From: 40CM-4-68-19 sp036513415
Lineage (GTDB): Bacteria > Myxococcota > Myxococcia > Myxococcales > 40CM-4-68-19
Reading direction: 5' to 3'
Assembly: GCA_036513415.1 (NCBI GenBank)
Contig: DATBZA010000107.1
Coordinates: 62,001 to 126,000 of the forward strand
Length of the DNA: 64,000 nucleotides
The notes beneath the pieces are model-generated. The model saw only the letters and a list, made by a program, of their open reading frames with translations, was not told the DNA's origin and searched no databases. The position numbers and the translations under genes are program-made. This document shows positions 30,793 to 39,012 of this stretch, piece by piece (position 1 is the first letter of the stretch; every line of letters begins with the position of its first letter).

Positions 30793-33700
30793 ATGGCCAG
30801 ATTTTTCATCGATCGCCCGATCTTTGCGTTCGTCATCGCCATCGTCCTGATGCTGGCCGGTGTGCTCGCCATCTTGTCGCTGCCGGTGGCGCAATACCCC
30901 GCGATTGCGGCGCCGACCGTCACAATCAGCGCGACCTTTCCCGGCGCTTCAGCGAAGACCCTCGAGGACACGGTCACACAGGTGATCGAGCAGAAGATCA
31001 ACGGCATCGACAACCTGCGCTACCTCGCCAGCACCAGCGATTCCGCCGGGAACGTCGCCATCACCCTCACCTTCGATTCGGAGGCCAATCCCGACATTGC
31101 GCAGGTCCAGGTGCAAAACAAGCTCCAGCTCGCGTTGCCGCTGCTCCCGCCCGAGGTCCAGCGTCTGGGTGTGAGCGTCGCCAAGTCCGTCTCCAATTAC
31201 CTGCTCGTGGTCGCGTTCCTCTCGAAGGATGGCAGCATCAACAGCAGCGGCCTTTCCGATTACGTCGCCTCATCCGTGCAGGACCAGATCAGCCGCCTGC
31301 CGGGCGTGGGCGACGTGTATCTCTTCGGCGCGCAGTACGCCATGCGCATCTGGCTCAACCCCGACAAGCTCACCAGCTACCAGCTCACCGCCGCCGAGGT
31401 GACCAACGCCGTCCAGGCGCAGAATGCCCAGGTCTCCGCAGGACAGCTCGGCGGGCTGCCGTCGGTCGCCGGGCAGCAGCTCAACGCGACCATCACTGCG
31501 CAAACGAGGCTTCAGACCGCCGAGGAGTTCGGCGACATCCTCTTGCGCGTGAGCCCCGACGGTTCCCACGTCCGTCTGCGGGACGTCGCCCGCATCGAGC
31601 TCGACGGCGAGAATTTCGTCACCGCTGCCGAGTTCAACGGGCACCCTGCCTCCGCCTTGGGCATCAAGCTGACCACCGGCGCGAACGCTCTCGACACCGC
31701 CAAGCGGGTACGGGCGCGGCTCGCCGAGCTCTCAGCGTTCTTTCCCCCCTCGATGGAGATCGCGTACCCGCTCGACACCACGCCTTTCGTGCGGCTCTCG
31801 ATCGAGGAGGTGGTGAAGACCCTCTTGGAAGCGATCGGCCTGGTCTTCATCGTGATGTTCGTCTTCCTTCAGAGCATCCGCGCGACGCTCATTCCGACCA
31901 TCGCGGTGCCGGTGGTGCTGCTCGGCACGTTCGCGATCCTCTCCGCCGCGGGATTCAGCATCAATACGCTCAGCATGTTTGCCATGGTCCTCGCCATCGG
32001 CCTCCTGGTCGATGACGCCATCGTGGTCGTCGAGAACGTGGAGCGCGTGATGAGCGAGGAACGGCTGTCGCCCAAGGAGGCGACCCGCAAGTCCATGGGC
32101 CAGATCACCGGAGCCCTGGTCGGAATCGCCATGGTCCTGTCCGCCGTATTCGTTCCGATGGCCTTCTTCGGCGGCTCGGTCGGCGTGATCTACCGGCAAT
32201 TCTCGATCACGCTGGTCAGCGCGATGGCGCTGTCGGTCCTGGTAGCGCTGATCCTGACGCCGGCCCTGTGCGTCACCCTCCTGAAGCCGGTGGAGCACGG
32301 TCAGGCCGCGGGTCGTCGTGGATTCTTTGGCTGGTTCAACCGCGCGTACGACCGCACCAGCCACGGCTACCAGGGCGTGGTGCGCAGGCTTCTGGCGCGG
32401 ACCGGGCGTTCGCTGCTCGTGTACGGCGCCATCGTGGCCGCCATGGCCGTGCTCTTCGTCCGCATCCCCGGCGGTTTCCTCCCCGACGAGGACCAGGGGT
32501 ACGTCTATCTGCAAGTCCAGTTGCCTCCGGGCGGCACGATGGAGCGGACGGGGGAGGTGTTGCGGCAGGTCTCGGATCATCTCCTCACCCAGGAGGCCGA
32601 TGCCGTCGAGTCGGTGGCCGTCATCCGTGGGTTCAACTTCAGCGGGCGCGGTCAGAACTCCGGATTCGGATTCGTCAAGCTGAAGGACTGGAGCCTGCGC
32701 AAGTCGCCGCGCCTCAAGGCAAGGGCCGTCGCCGGCCGGGCGATGGCGGCCTTCTCGCGGATTCGGGGTGCTGTCGTCTTCGCGTTCATCCCTCCGGCGG
32801 TGCAGGAGCTCGGCAACGCGACCGGCTTCGACCTCCAGCTCCTGGACCGCGGTGGCGCGGGCCACGCGAGGCTGATGGAGGCCCGCAACGAGCTCCTCCG
32901 CCTGGCCGCCGGGAGCCCGCTGCTCGCCAAGGTGCGCCCGAACGGACTGGAGGACACTCCGGATTACCGCGTGGACGTCGACCGGAAGAAGGCTTCGGCC
33001 CTCGGCCTCTCGCTCGGAGACGTGAACCGGAACCTCTCCGCAACCTGGGGAAGCGCCTACGTCAACGATTTCATCGACAAGGGTCGGGTGAAGAAGGTCT
33101 ACCTCCAGGCCGACGCTCCGTTCCGCATGCAGCCGCAAGACATCGATCGCTGGTACGTGCGCAACACGAACGGAGGCATGGTGCCCTTCTCCTCCTTCGC
33201 CACCGGCCACTGGACCTACGGTTCGCCTAAGCTCGAGCGCTACAACGGGATCTCGTCGCTGGAGATCCTGGGCGAACCGGCTCCCGGCAGAAGCTCGGGC
33301 GAGGCGATGGCGGAGATGGAGAGATTGATCAAGAAGCTCCCCGCCTGGATCGGCTATTCGTGGACGGGCTTGTCGTACGAGGAAAGGTTGGCGGGATCGA
33401 ACACGCTCGCTTTGTACGGCATCTCGCTCCTGGTCGTGTTCCTCTGCCTCGCGGCGCTGTACGAGAGCTGGTCGATCCCCGCCGCGGTGATGCTCGTCGT
33501 GCCGCTCGGCGTACTCGGCGCCGTCATCGCCAGCGGGTTGCGCGGGTTTGCGAACGACGTGTACTTCCAGGTCGCCCTTCTCACCACCATCGGCCTCTCC
33601 ACCAAGAACGCCATCCTCATCGTCGAATTCGCCAAGGAACAGCACGAGGGCGGAAAGGATCTCGCTGCGGCTGCGCTCGAGGCTGCGCGGCTGCGCCTCC

Positions 33701-33924
33701 GTCCGATCCTGATGACGTCGCTGGCGTTCATCCTCGGGGTCCTGCCGCTCGCCATCTCGAACGGGGCTGGTTCGGGAAGCCAGAACGCGCTCGGCACGGC
33801 CGTCATCGGGGGAATGGTGACGGGCACCGTCCTGGCCGTCTTCCTGGTGCCCGTGTTCTTCGTCGTCGTCCGGCGCTTCGCGCGAGCCAGAGCGGCCGCC
33901 GGTCCCGTTCCCGAGGCGGCATGA
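30793..33924 (+). CDS. RND multidrug efflux pump (AcrB/MexB, HAE1 family)
   Basis: A 1043-residue inner-membrane proton/drug antiporter of full HAE1 length. It begins MARFFIDRPIFAFVIAI. Proton-relay residues are conserved: Asp407-Asp408 in GLLVDDAIVVVENV, and Lys938 in GLSTKNAILIVEFAKE. The FPGASAKTLEDTVTQVIEQ porter segment and the GFLPDEDQGY segment after TM7 are typical. ATG 30793 follows the adaptor by 17 bp with gcaggag upstream. Substrates cannot be assigned; the family exports dyes, detergents and antibiotics. No TetR- or MarR-type local repressor is adjacent, which agrees with control by sigma-54 instead. Confidence 0.97.
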   Translation: MARFFIDRPIFAFVIAIVLMLAGVLAILSLPVAQYPAIAAPTVTISATFPGASAKTLEDTVTQVIEQKINGIDNLRYLASTSDSAGNVAITLTFDSEANPDIAQVQVQNKLQLALPLLPPEVQRLGVSVAKSVSNYLLVVAFLSKDGSINSSGLSDYVASSVQDQISRLPGVGDVYLFGAQYAMRIWLNPDKLTSYQLTAAEVTNAVQAQNAQVSAGQLGGLPSVAGQQLNATITAQTRLQTAEEFGDILLRVSPDGSHVRLRDVARIELDGENFVTAAEFNGHPASALGIKLTTGANALDTAKRVRARLAELSAFFPPSMEIAYPLDTTPFVRLSIEEVVKTLLEAIGLVFIVMFVFLQSIRATLIPTIAVPVVLLGTFAILSAAGFSINTLSMFAMVLAIGLLVDDAIVVVENVERVMSEERLSPKEATRKSMGQITGALVGIAMVLSAVFVPMAFFGGSVGVIYRQFSITLVSAMALSVLVALILTPALCVTLLKPVEHGQAAGRRGFFGWFNRAYDRTSHGYQGVVRRLLARTGRSLLVYGAIVAAMAVLFVRIPGGFLPDEDQGYVYLQVQLPPGGTMERTGEVLRQVSDHLLTQEADAVESVAVIRGFNFSGRGQNSGFGFVKLKDWSLRKSPRLKARAVAGRAMAAFSRIRGAVVFAFIPPAVQELGNATGFDLQLLDRGGAGHARLMEARNELLRLAAGSPLLAKVRPNGLEDTPDYRVDVDRKKASALGLSLGDVNRNLSATWGSAYVNDFIDKGRVKKVYLQADAPFRMQPQDIDRWYVRNTNGGMVPFSSFATGHWTYGSPKLERYNGISSLEILGEPAPGRSSGEAMAEMERLIKKLPAWIGYSWTGLSYEERLAGSNTLALYGISLLVVFLCLAALYESWSIPAAVMLVVPLGVLGAVIASGLRGFANDVYFQVALLTTIGLSTKNAILIVEFAKEQHEGGKDLAAAALEAARLRLRPILMTSLAFILGVLPLAISNGAGSGSQNALGTAVIGGMVTGTVLAVFLVPVFFVVVRRFARARAAAGPVPEAA

Positions 33925-33939
33925 AAAGTCAGTCGTGTT

Positions 33940-34422
33940 TCACTCGGCGGGCCGGCGCTTGCCGGCGCAGACCATCAACCCCAGCGTCCCGAGGCCGCAG
34001 AAGGCGAGCGGAGCCAGCGCCGGGGGCCGGCTGCCCATCTTGATGCCACCGTCCTGGCCGAGAGGAACGCTCCATGCGGCGAGCAGGTCGCGAATGCCGC
34101 CAAGAAGATGTCCATCGGTGTGGAACCAGAACCCGAGGACTCCGACGGCGATGCCCAGGGCGAACAACGCGCCGAGAGCGCCGCGACCCCAGGTGGACCA
34201 GCGGCGCAAGGCGAAGGCTCCCGCCGCCAGTGTCGAGCCGCAGTACACGAGAGGTATCCACGAGCGCCACGTCTCACCCAGTACTTCGCGGTGCTCGAAG
34301 CGCAGCTCGAGGAGCAGGAAAGCCGCGCCTCCGACCAGGAAGGCTGCCAGGAGCCGGTCGCGATCGGCGGCCAGGGCGAGCGGGAAGGGGAGGATGCCTT
34401 TGCGCACGGTCATCTTCCTCAC
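33940..34422 (-). CDS. Unknown small integral membrane protein
   Basis: A hydrophobic protein of about 160 residues, not recognised. Four or five membrane segments are visible (LLAAFLVGGAAFLLLEL, WIPLVYCGSTLAAGAFAL, ALGALFALGIAVGVLGFWF, APLAFCGLGTLGLMVC), with a polar loop holding FHTDGHLL between the third and fourth. The GTG start at 34422 overlaps the stop of the CuA-type gene (GTGA); an ATG three codons further in (34413) is also possible. The tight coupling says it works with the cupredoxin, perhaps as its membrane partner. It ends 15 bp from the convergent RND gene. Confidence 0.65.
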   Translation of the reverse strand: MRKMTVRKGILPFPLALAADRDRLLAAFLVGGAAFLLLELRFEHREVLGETWRSWIPLVYCGSTLAAGAFALRRWSTWGRGALGALFALGIAVGVLGFWFHTDGHLLGGIRDLLAAWSVPLGQDGGIKMGSRPPALAPLAFCGLGTLGLMVCAGKRRPAE

Positions 34423-34772
34423 GGTTTGACGACGATCTCGCCGGCCATCTCCTCGTGCCCGCTGCCGCAGAAAACGTCGCAGTGGAAGAGGAAGGTGCCG
34501 GCCTTTGCCGGCGAGATGCGCACGCGCGTGACCTTGCCCGGTTCGATGCTCTCGTCGATGTTCAGGTCGGAGACCTGGAAGCCGTGCTTGCGATCGAGCG
34601 TGGTCAGCTCGAGCACCACCGGCTCGCCCAGCTTCAGCTCGATGACCGCGGGGGTGAACTTGAACTTCTCGGCGGTCACCTGGATGATCTTCTCCTGCGC
34701 CGCCACGTCCGACGACGCGGCTGCGAGGACGGCGGCGAACGAACCTGCCAGGATCCAGTACAGACGGCGCAT
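34419..34772 (-). CDS. Secreted CuA-type cupredoxin (cytochrome oxidase subunit II-like)
   Basis: A 117-residue exported cupredoxin. After a signal peptide (1-25) the sequence has the full CuA ligand set of cytochrome c oxidase subunit II: His63 (KHGFQV) and Cys98, Cys102, His106 and Met109 in HCDVFCGSGHEEM. It lacks the two membrane helices of a true COX2 and no oxidase subunit lies nearby, so it is probably a soluble periplasmic electron carrier or copper protein. ATG 34772 overlaps the stop of the metallophosphoesterase gene by one base; the longer frame to 35105 is antisense noise. It is the fourth gene of an ECF-sigma-led operon. Confidence 0.85.
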   Translation of the reverse strand: MRRLYWILAGSFAAVLAAASSDVAAQEKIIQVTAEKFKFTPAVIELKLGEPVVLELTTLDRKHGFQVSDLNIDESIEPGKVTRVRISPAKAGTFLFHCDVFCGSGHEEMAGEIVVKP

Positions 34773-35710
34773 CAGTAGGTTCCGCTCGCAGCCGCCGGCT
34801 TCACCGCTCCCGTGCCCTCGAGCGAATCTTCCTTGAGCGTGAGCACCAGACGAGACTCGCCGACGGAGATCTCGCGGTATCCGAGGCCGCGCCGCGGATG
34901 CGCGGGATCCCACGGCACCGGGGCGCGCTTGGGTTGCGAGAGCGGCGCAGGCAGCGGGAAGATGAGCGACTGGGCCGCGTGATGCGCGATGGCGCCAGTG
35001 CGGAAGTGGTGCTCCTGATGGATGTGCCCGTAGAAAACGGTCACGTTCTTCCAGTGCTGCAACAGATCGATGGCCTTGCTGCCGTCTTTCGTGGCCCAGT
35101 CCCACTGCGGGGCCAGGTCGAAGAGCGGCCGGTGCGTGAACACCACGATGGGCGCGTCGGCCGGCAACGGCTTGAGATCCGCGAGGAGCCAGTCGAGCTG
35201 TGCGTCGCCGATGGCCGCCTGCGCATCGGAGACGTTGTCGAGCACGGCGAAGTGAAGTCCCTTGTGGTCAAACGAGTAGTGTGTCGCCCCGAAGTGTTCC
35301 TGGAACGCCTTGCCCTGGTCGAGCGAGGCGTCGTGCTCGCCGGGCATGTAGCGCTGCACGGGGGCCTTCAGTCCCCCGACGATGGCCTTGAACTCGCGCA
35401 TGCGCTTGTGGCGCTCGGCCTCGTCGTCGGTGGTGTGGGTCAGGTCGCCGGTGAAGACGACGAAGTCGGGTTGCTGCGGGAGCGCGTTGACCGCCTCCAC
35501 CGCTTGCTGGAGGGTGTTGGCCGCCTCGGGATTCGGCGGACCCTTGAAGCCCCAGTGCGTGTCGGAGAGCTGGACGAAGAAGAAATCATCCTCCCGTCCG
35601 CCCGACTTGCGCGGGATCCTGGTGCATGCTCCGGCCAACCCCGAGGCGAAGACTACGCCTCCGAAACCGAGAAGCTTGATGAGCTCGCGACGCCCTTTGG
35701 GTTCGTTCAT
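34772..35710 (-). CDS. Tat-exported metallophosphoesterase
   Basis: A 312-residue calcineurin-like phosphoesterase. The N-terminus GRRELIKLLGFGG followed by a hydrophobic stretch and Cys29 looks like a Tat signal, perhaps for a lipoprotein. Metal-binding blocks: SDTHWG (Asp50, His52), GDLTH (Asp89), GEHD (125-127, where many families have GNHE/D), THRPLFD (His192) and GHIHQEHH (His229, His231). The family hydrolyses phosphomono- or diesters with a dinuclear metal centre in the periplasm; the substrate is unknown. It lies 56 bp downstream of the anti-sigma gene and overlaps the cupredoxin start, so it is part of the ECF-sigma operon. Confidence 0.88.
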   Translation of the reverse strand: MNEPKGRRELIKLLGFGGVVFASGLAGACTRIPRKSGGREDDFFFVQLSDTHWGFKGPPNPEAANTLQQAVEAVNALPQQPDFVVFTGDLTHTTDDEAERHKRMREFKAIVGGLKAPVQRYMPGEHDASLDQGKAFQEHFGATHYSFDHKGLHFAVLDNVSDAQAAIGDAQLDWLLADLKPLPADAPIVVFTHRPLFDLAPQWDWATKDGSKAIDLLQHWKNVTVFYGHIHQEHHFRTGAIAHHAAQSLIFPLPAPLSQPKRAPVPWDPAHPRRGLGYREISVGESRLVLTLKEDSLEGTGAVKPAAASGTY

Positions 35711-35766
35711 CGGAAACCCTCCGGCGTCGTGACTGCACGGGTCTGACGTCTATTCCCGCTCCGCAG

Positions 35767-36561
35767 TCAGCGCTGGCGGCGCGCCAGCTCGACAAACTTC
35801 TGCAGCTCGGCCTCATTCAGGTCCGAGACCGCCCAGTAGTGCATGCCGTCCTTCGCCCAGCAGTACGCGTTGTAGCCGCGTCGCGAGAGGCGCTGCAGCG
35901 GCTCGTCGCCGCCGCGCTTGCTCGGCCAGACGAACAGGTTCACCACGTGCTGAGCGCGCTTGTACACGAGCGATGCCGCGGGCGTGTTCTCGACGTAGTC
36001 CAGCCGGCCTCCCACCAGCGGGAAACCTTCGGCCGCCCAGTCCGTCACCGATACGGAGTAGTCGAGCTTGCCCTGGAACCAGGGTTTGACCGTGTGCTGG
36101 TCCGACGAAGCCACGTCGGTGAGGTGATTGGCGAGCAGCGAGCGCACGTGCGCCGCGACTACGGCGTCCGCGACCGAGGCCTCGGAGGGCTGTGGCCACA
36201 AGCGCGGCCCGGCGACGATGAGCAGCGCGGCGGCTGCTGCAGCCGGCGCGAGCGCCGCCCACCTCCAGGCACGCCGCAGGGGCCGCGCCGCTCGCTCAGG
36301 CACCAGCGCATGTGCGGATGCTGCCGGCACGGCTGGTTCCCCCGTGCGCACCAGGTCACGCAGGCGAGCCTCCAACTCCGGCGGCATCGGGTACCGGGTC
36401 AAGCTCGCCCGGGCGGACGCCTGCAACTCGCGCAGGCTCTTCTCCTCGGCGCTACAGGCCGGGCAGTGCGCGACGTGCTCCTCCACCTCGAGCGCGCCGC
36501 GCAGGTCGAGCTCGTTGTCCACGTAGGCATCCAGCAGCCGCTGCGTCTCATTGCAGATCAT
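35767..36561 (-). CDS. Membrane-anchored ZAS anti-sigma factor
   Basis: A 264-residue protein with a cytoplasmic zinc-binding anti-sigma domain, motif H-x3-C-x2-C (His29, Cys33, Cys36 in EEHVAHCPAC), one membrane helix (about 100-120, WAALAPAAAAAALLIVAG) and a periplasmic domain with VRSLLANHLTDVASSDQHTVKPWF, as in anti-sigma partners of ECF factors in proteobacteria. The start overlaps the sigma stop by four bases (ATGA), the standard layout. It holds the sigma factor until a signal, perhaps metal or redox given the downstream copper protein, releases it. Confidence 0.92.
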   Translation of the reverse strand: MICNETQRLLDAYVDNELDLRGALEVEEHVAHCPACSAEEKSLRELQASARASLTRYPMPPELEARLRDLVRTGEPAVPAASAHALVPERAARPLRRAWRWAALAPAAAAAALLIVAGPRLWPQPSEASVADAVVAAHVRSLLANHLTDVASSDQHTVKPWFQGKLDYSVSVTDWAAEGFPLVGGRLDYVENTPAASLVYKRAQHVVNLFVWPSKRGGDEPLQRLSRRGYNAYCWAKDGMHYWAVSDLNEAELQKFVELARRQR

Positions 36562-37097
36562 GACGTGCTCCCGGCCTGCTCGCGCCGCGCGACCGCCGCC
36601 TGCAATTGACGCCGCGCGCGCGACAGCCGCGACATCACCGTTCCGATGGGAATATGGGCCAGGTCGGCGATCTCCTTGTACGAAAGCCCTTCCATCTCCC
36701 GGAGCACGAATACCTCCCGGAACTCGACGGGCAGCGCCTCGACGGCTTCGTTGAGAAACCGCTGCTGGGCGGAGCGCAGCAGCAGCACCTCGGGCGTGTC
36801 GGAGGTGCGCCCGTTCGAGACAGCTTCGGTGTGCAGCTCCTCGTCGAACTCGGTGCCCAGCTCGCGCGCGCGGTTCTGCTGCAGGAAGGTATAGGCGCTG
36901 TTGCGGACCACCGTGAGGAGCCAAGCGCGAGGGTTGGTGCCAGTGAAGCCGTCGAAAAAACGGAATGCGCGCATGACCGCCTCCTGCATGACGTCTTCGG
37001 CGTCGTGGTCATTGCGCAACAGCCAGCGCGCCAGGTTGTAGCCCGCCAGCAAGTGAGGCAGCACGAGCTGCTCGAACGACACGACGCGGTCCGGCAA
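36558..37097 (-). CDS. ECF RNA polymerase sigma factor
   Basis: A 179-residue sigma-70 family ECF factor. Region 2 has DHDAEDVMQEAVMRAFRF and RAWLLTVVRN; region 4 has LPVEFREVFVLREMEGLSY and the helix IPIGTVMSRLSRARRQL. The start is a TTG at 37097 with a strong ggaggg Shine-Dalgarno five to six bases upstream; no ATG or GTG is in frame nearby. The anti-sigma gene overlaps its end, and the metallophosphoesterase, cupredoxin and membrane-protein genes follow on the same strand, so these are the likely core regulon. Confidence 0.93.
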   Translation of the reverse strand: MPDRVVSFEQLVLPHLLAGYNLARWLLRNDHDAEDVMQEAVMRAFRFFDGFTGTNPRAWLLTVVRNSAYTFLQQNRARELGTEFDEELHTEAVSNGRTSDTPEVLLLRSAQQRFLNEAVEALPVEFREVFVLREMEGLSYKEIADLAHIPIGTVMSRLSRARRQLQAAVARREQAGSTS

Positions 37098-37127
37098 CGC
37101 CCCTCCGAATGCCCGGGTCCAATCACG

Positions 37128-37154
37128 CGACCGGGGCGCCGGCCAGTTTATTCC
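37128..37154 (-). promoter_or_regulatory. Possible ECF-type autoregulated promoter
   Basis: On the minus strand GGAATA (37154-37149) is followed, after 17 bases, by GTCG (37131-37128), the general form of ECF promoters (GGAAY ... GTC). A start site near 37121 would leave a leader of about 24 bases carrying the ggagg site of the sigma gene. The match is by eye only. Confidence 0.35.
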
Positions 37155-37227
37155 CGTCTCGCAAGGGCTCGAGGGGCCTTCGGTTTTTGAGCCGCCCGAT
37201 GGAGCGCTCGTGGTAGGGCGGGGGCGA

Positions 37228-37254
37228 TGTCGAGAACCGTCGTTCCGTTCCGAC
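37228..37254 (+). promoter_or_regulatory. ECF42-type promoter candidate (TGTCGA-N17-CGAC)
   Basis: TGTCGA (37228-37233) and CGAC (37251-37254) are 17 bases apart. They match the motif known for ECF42 sigma factors, TGTCGA in the -35 region and CGA/TC in the -10 region. The element stands 54 bases upstream of the YCII-like gene, whose partner downstream is an ECF42-type sigma, so autoregulation is expected. Confidence 0.6.
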
Positions 37255-37307
37255 TACCAGGTGAACGCGCGCCCCATGGAGGGGCGCCCACACGGAAGGA
37301 ATCGACC

Positions 37308-37703
37308 ATGAAATACCTGCTGATGATGCACACCCCGTCCGGAGGCCCCTACCAGATCGCCAGCTGGCCGAAGCAGGACATCAAGGCGCACATCGCGTTC
37401 ATGGTCAGCTTCGCCAAGAAGCTAGGGGAGTCGGGTGAGCTGGTGTCCGCCGAGGGCCTGGCCGCTCCCGATCAGGCCAAGCGGGTGCGCGCCGGAAAGG
37501 ATGGCAAGCCGATCACGGACGGCGTGTTCCCCGAGTCGAAGGAGTTTCTCGCCGGGTACTGGATCGTGGACGTCGAGAGCCCCGAGCGCGCCCACCAGAT
37601 CGCCGCGCAGGCCTCCGCCGCTCCCGGCCCTGGCGGGGCGCCACTCAACATGGCGATCGAGGTGCGGCAAGTGATGAGCGGGGCGCCGAAAGACTGGCTC
37701 TGA
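37308..37703 (+). CDS. YCII/DGPF-domain protein
   Basis: A 131-residue protein starting MKYLLMMH, the usual opening of the DGPF branch of YCII-related proteins, with a ferredoxin-like fold. The name-giving motif reads DGVF in KPITDGVFPESKEFLAGYW, a Pro-to-Val change. ggaagga precedes ATG 37308; the longer frame from 37227 is not family-like and would begin inside the promoter. The stop overlaps the start of an ECF42-type sigma factor (TGATG), the standard partner for this family. Biochemical role unknown; DGPF proteins are the conserved targets of ECF42 factors. Confidence 0.88.
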   Translation: MKYLLMMHTPSGGPYQIASWPKQDIKAHIAFMVSFAKKLGESGELVSAEGLAAPDQAKRVRAGKDGKPITDGVFPESKEFLAGYWIVDVESPERAHQIAAQASAAPGPGGAPLNMAIEVRQVMSGAPKDWL

Positions 37704-38962
37704 TGACACCGTCACCGCATCCCAGCGCCCAGGACCTGTTGCGCGACCTCGCGCCGCAAGTGCTGGGCGTTGTCATCCGGCGGTTCCGCGACTTCGCCGC
37801 TTCGGAGGATGCGGTTCAGGAAGCCCTGATCGCGGCCGCGACGCAGTGGCCGCGCGAGGGCCTGCCCGAAAACCCGCGCGCCTGGCTGATCCAGGTCGCC
37901 TCGCGGCGCGTCGCCGATCATGTCCGCGCCGAGACCGCCCGCCGGCACCGCGAGGCGATCGTGGTCAGCCTGGTGCCCCCGGAGGAACAGCTCGCCCTGG
38001 CGGCGGATGAGGAGGACGCAACGGAGCGGGACGACGCCCTTGACCTCCTCTTCATGTGTTGCCACCCGGTGCTCTCGTCAGCGTCCGCGATCGCGCTCAC
38101 GCTGCGCGCCGTCGGTGGCTTGACGACCTTCGAGATTGCCAAGGCGTTCCTGGTGCCGGAAACGACGATGGCGCAGCGGATCAGCCGAGCGAAGCAGAGC
38201 ATCAAGGTCTCAGGGGTGCCCTTCGAGATGCCTGGGGCCGAGGAGCGCGCCGCGCGCCTCGGCGCGGTGACGCACGTGCTGTATCTGATCTTCAGCGAGG
38301 GTTACACGGCAACCTCCGGCCCTGAGCTCCACCGCAGCGACCTCTCGGGGGAGGCGATCCGCCTCACGCGCATGCTCCATCGTCTCGTTCCCGACGATGC
38401 CGAGGTCGCGGGCCTCCTCTCGCTCATGCTCCTGACCGACGCGCGGCGCGCCGCGCGAACCGGGCCGTCGGGCGAGCTCATCCCGCTCGACCAGCAGGAC
38501 CGAACCCTGTGGGAACGGAGCGCAATCGCCGAGGGCGTGGCGCTGCTCACCGCGACCTTGTCACGGGGTTCGATCGGCCCGTATCAGGTGCAAGCGGCGA
38601 TCGCGGCAGTGCACGACGAGGCTGCAAGCGCCGAGGACGCGGACTGGGCGCAGATCCTGGGGCTGTACGGCCTCTTGCAGCGCATGTCCGACAATCCGAT
38701 GGTGACGCTCAACCACGCGATCGCGCTGGCGATGGTCCACGGCCCGGCTGCGGGACTCGAGCGCCTCGACGCGCTCGCCAAGGACCCGCGCCTGCAGGGC
38801 CATCATCGCCTCGACGCGGTCCGTGCGCACCTCCTGGAGCGGGCCGGCGACCACGAGCGCGCGATCGCGCACTACCGGCGCGCAGCGGAGGGTACGACGA
38901 GCACCTCGGAGCGGAACTACCTTCTGATGCACGCGGCACGGCTGAGCGAGACTCTGAAGTAG
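37703..38962 (+). CDS. ECF42-type sigma factor with C-terminal TPR-like domain
   Basis: A 419-residue ECF sigma factor of the long ECF42 type. Region 2 (DAVQEALIAAATQWPREGLP, NPRAWLIQVASRRVADH) and region 4 (TTFEIAKAFLVPETTMAQRI) are followed by about 220 residues of helical repeats (DNPMVTLNHAIALAMVHGP, GHHRLDAVRAHLLERAGDHERAI), found only in this group and needed for its activity in characterised members. There is no anti-sigma gene next to it, as is usual for ECF42; the C-terminal extension is believed to provide the control. ATG 37703 overlaps the YCII-like stop. Confidence 0.92.
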   Translation: MTPSPHPSAQDLLRDLAPQVLGVVIRRFRDFAASEDAVQEALIAAATQWPREGLPENPRAWLIQVASRRVADHVRAETARRHREAIVVSLVPPEEQLALAADEEDATERDDALDLLFMCCHPVLSSASAIALTLRAVGGLTTFEIAKAFLVPETTMAQRISRAKQSIKVSGVPFEMPGAEERAARLGAVTHVLYLIFSEGYTATSGPELHRSDLSGEAIRLTRMLHRLVPDDAEVAGLLSLMLLTDARRAARTGPSGELIPLDQQDRTLWERSAIAEGVALLTATLSRGSIGPYQVQAAIAAVHDEAASAEDADWAQILGLYGLLQRMSDNPMVTLNHAIALAMVHGPAAGLERLDALAKDPRLQGHHRLDAVRAHLLERAGDHERAIAHYRRAAEGTTSTSERNYLLMHAARLSETLK

Positions 38963-39012
38963 GGAATCACGTGAGCAAGACCGGCACGAAACTAGCGGAT
39001 TGCCCCGGATGA

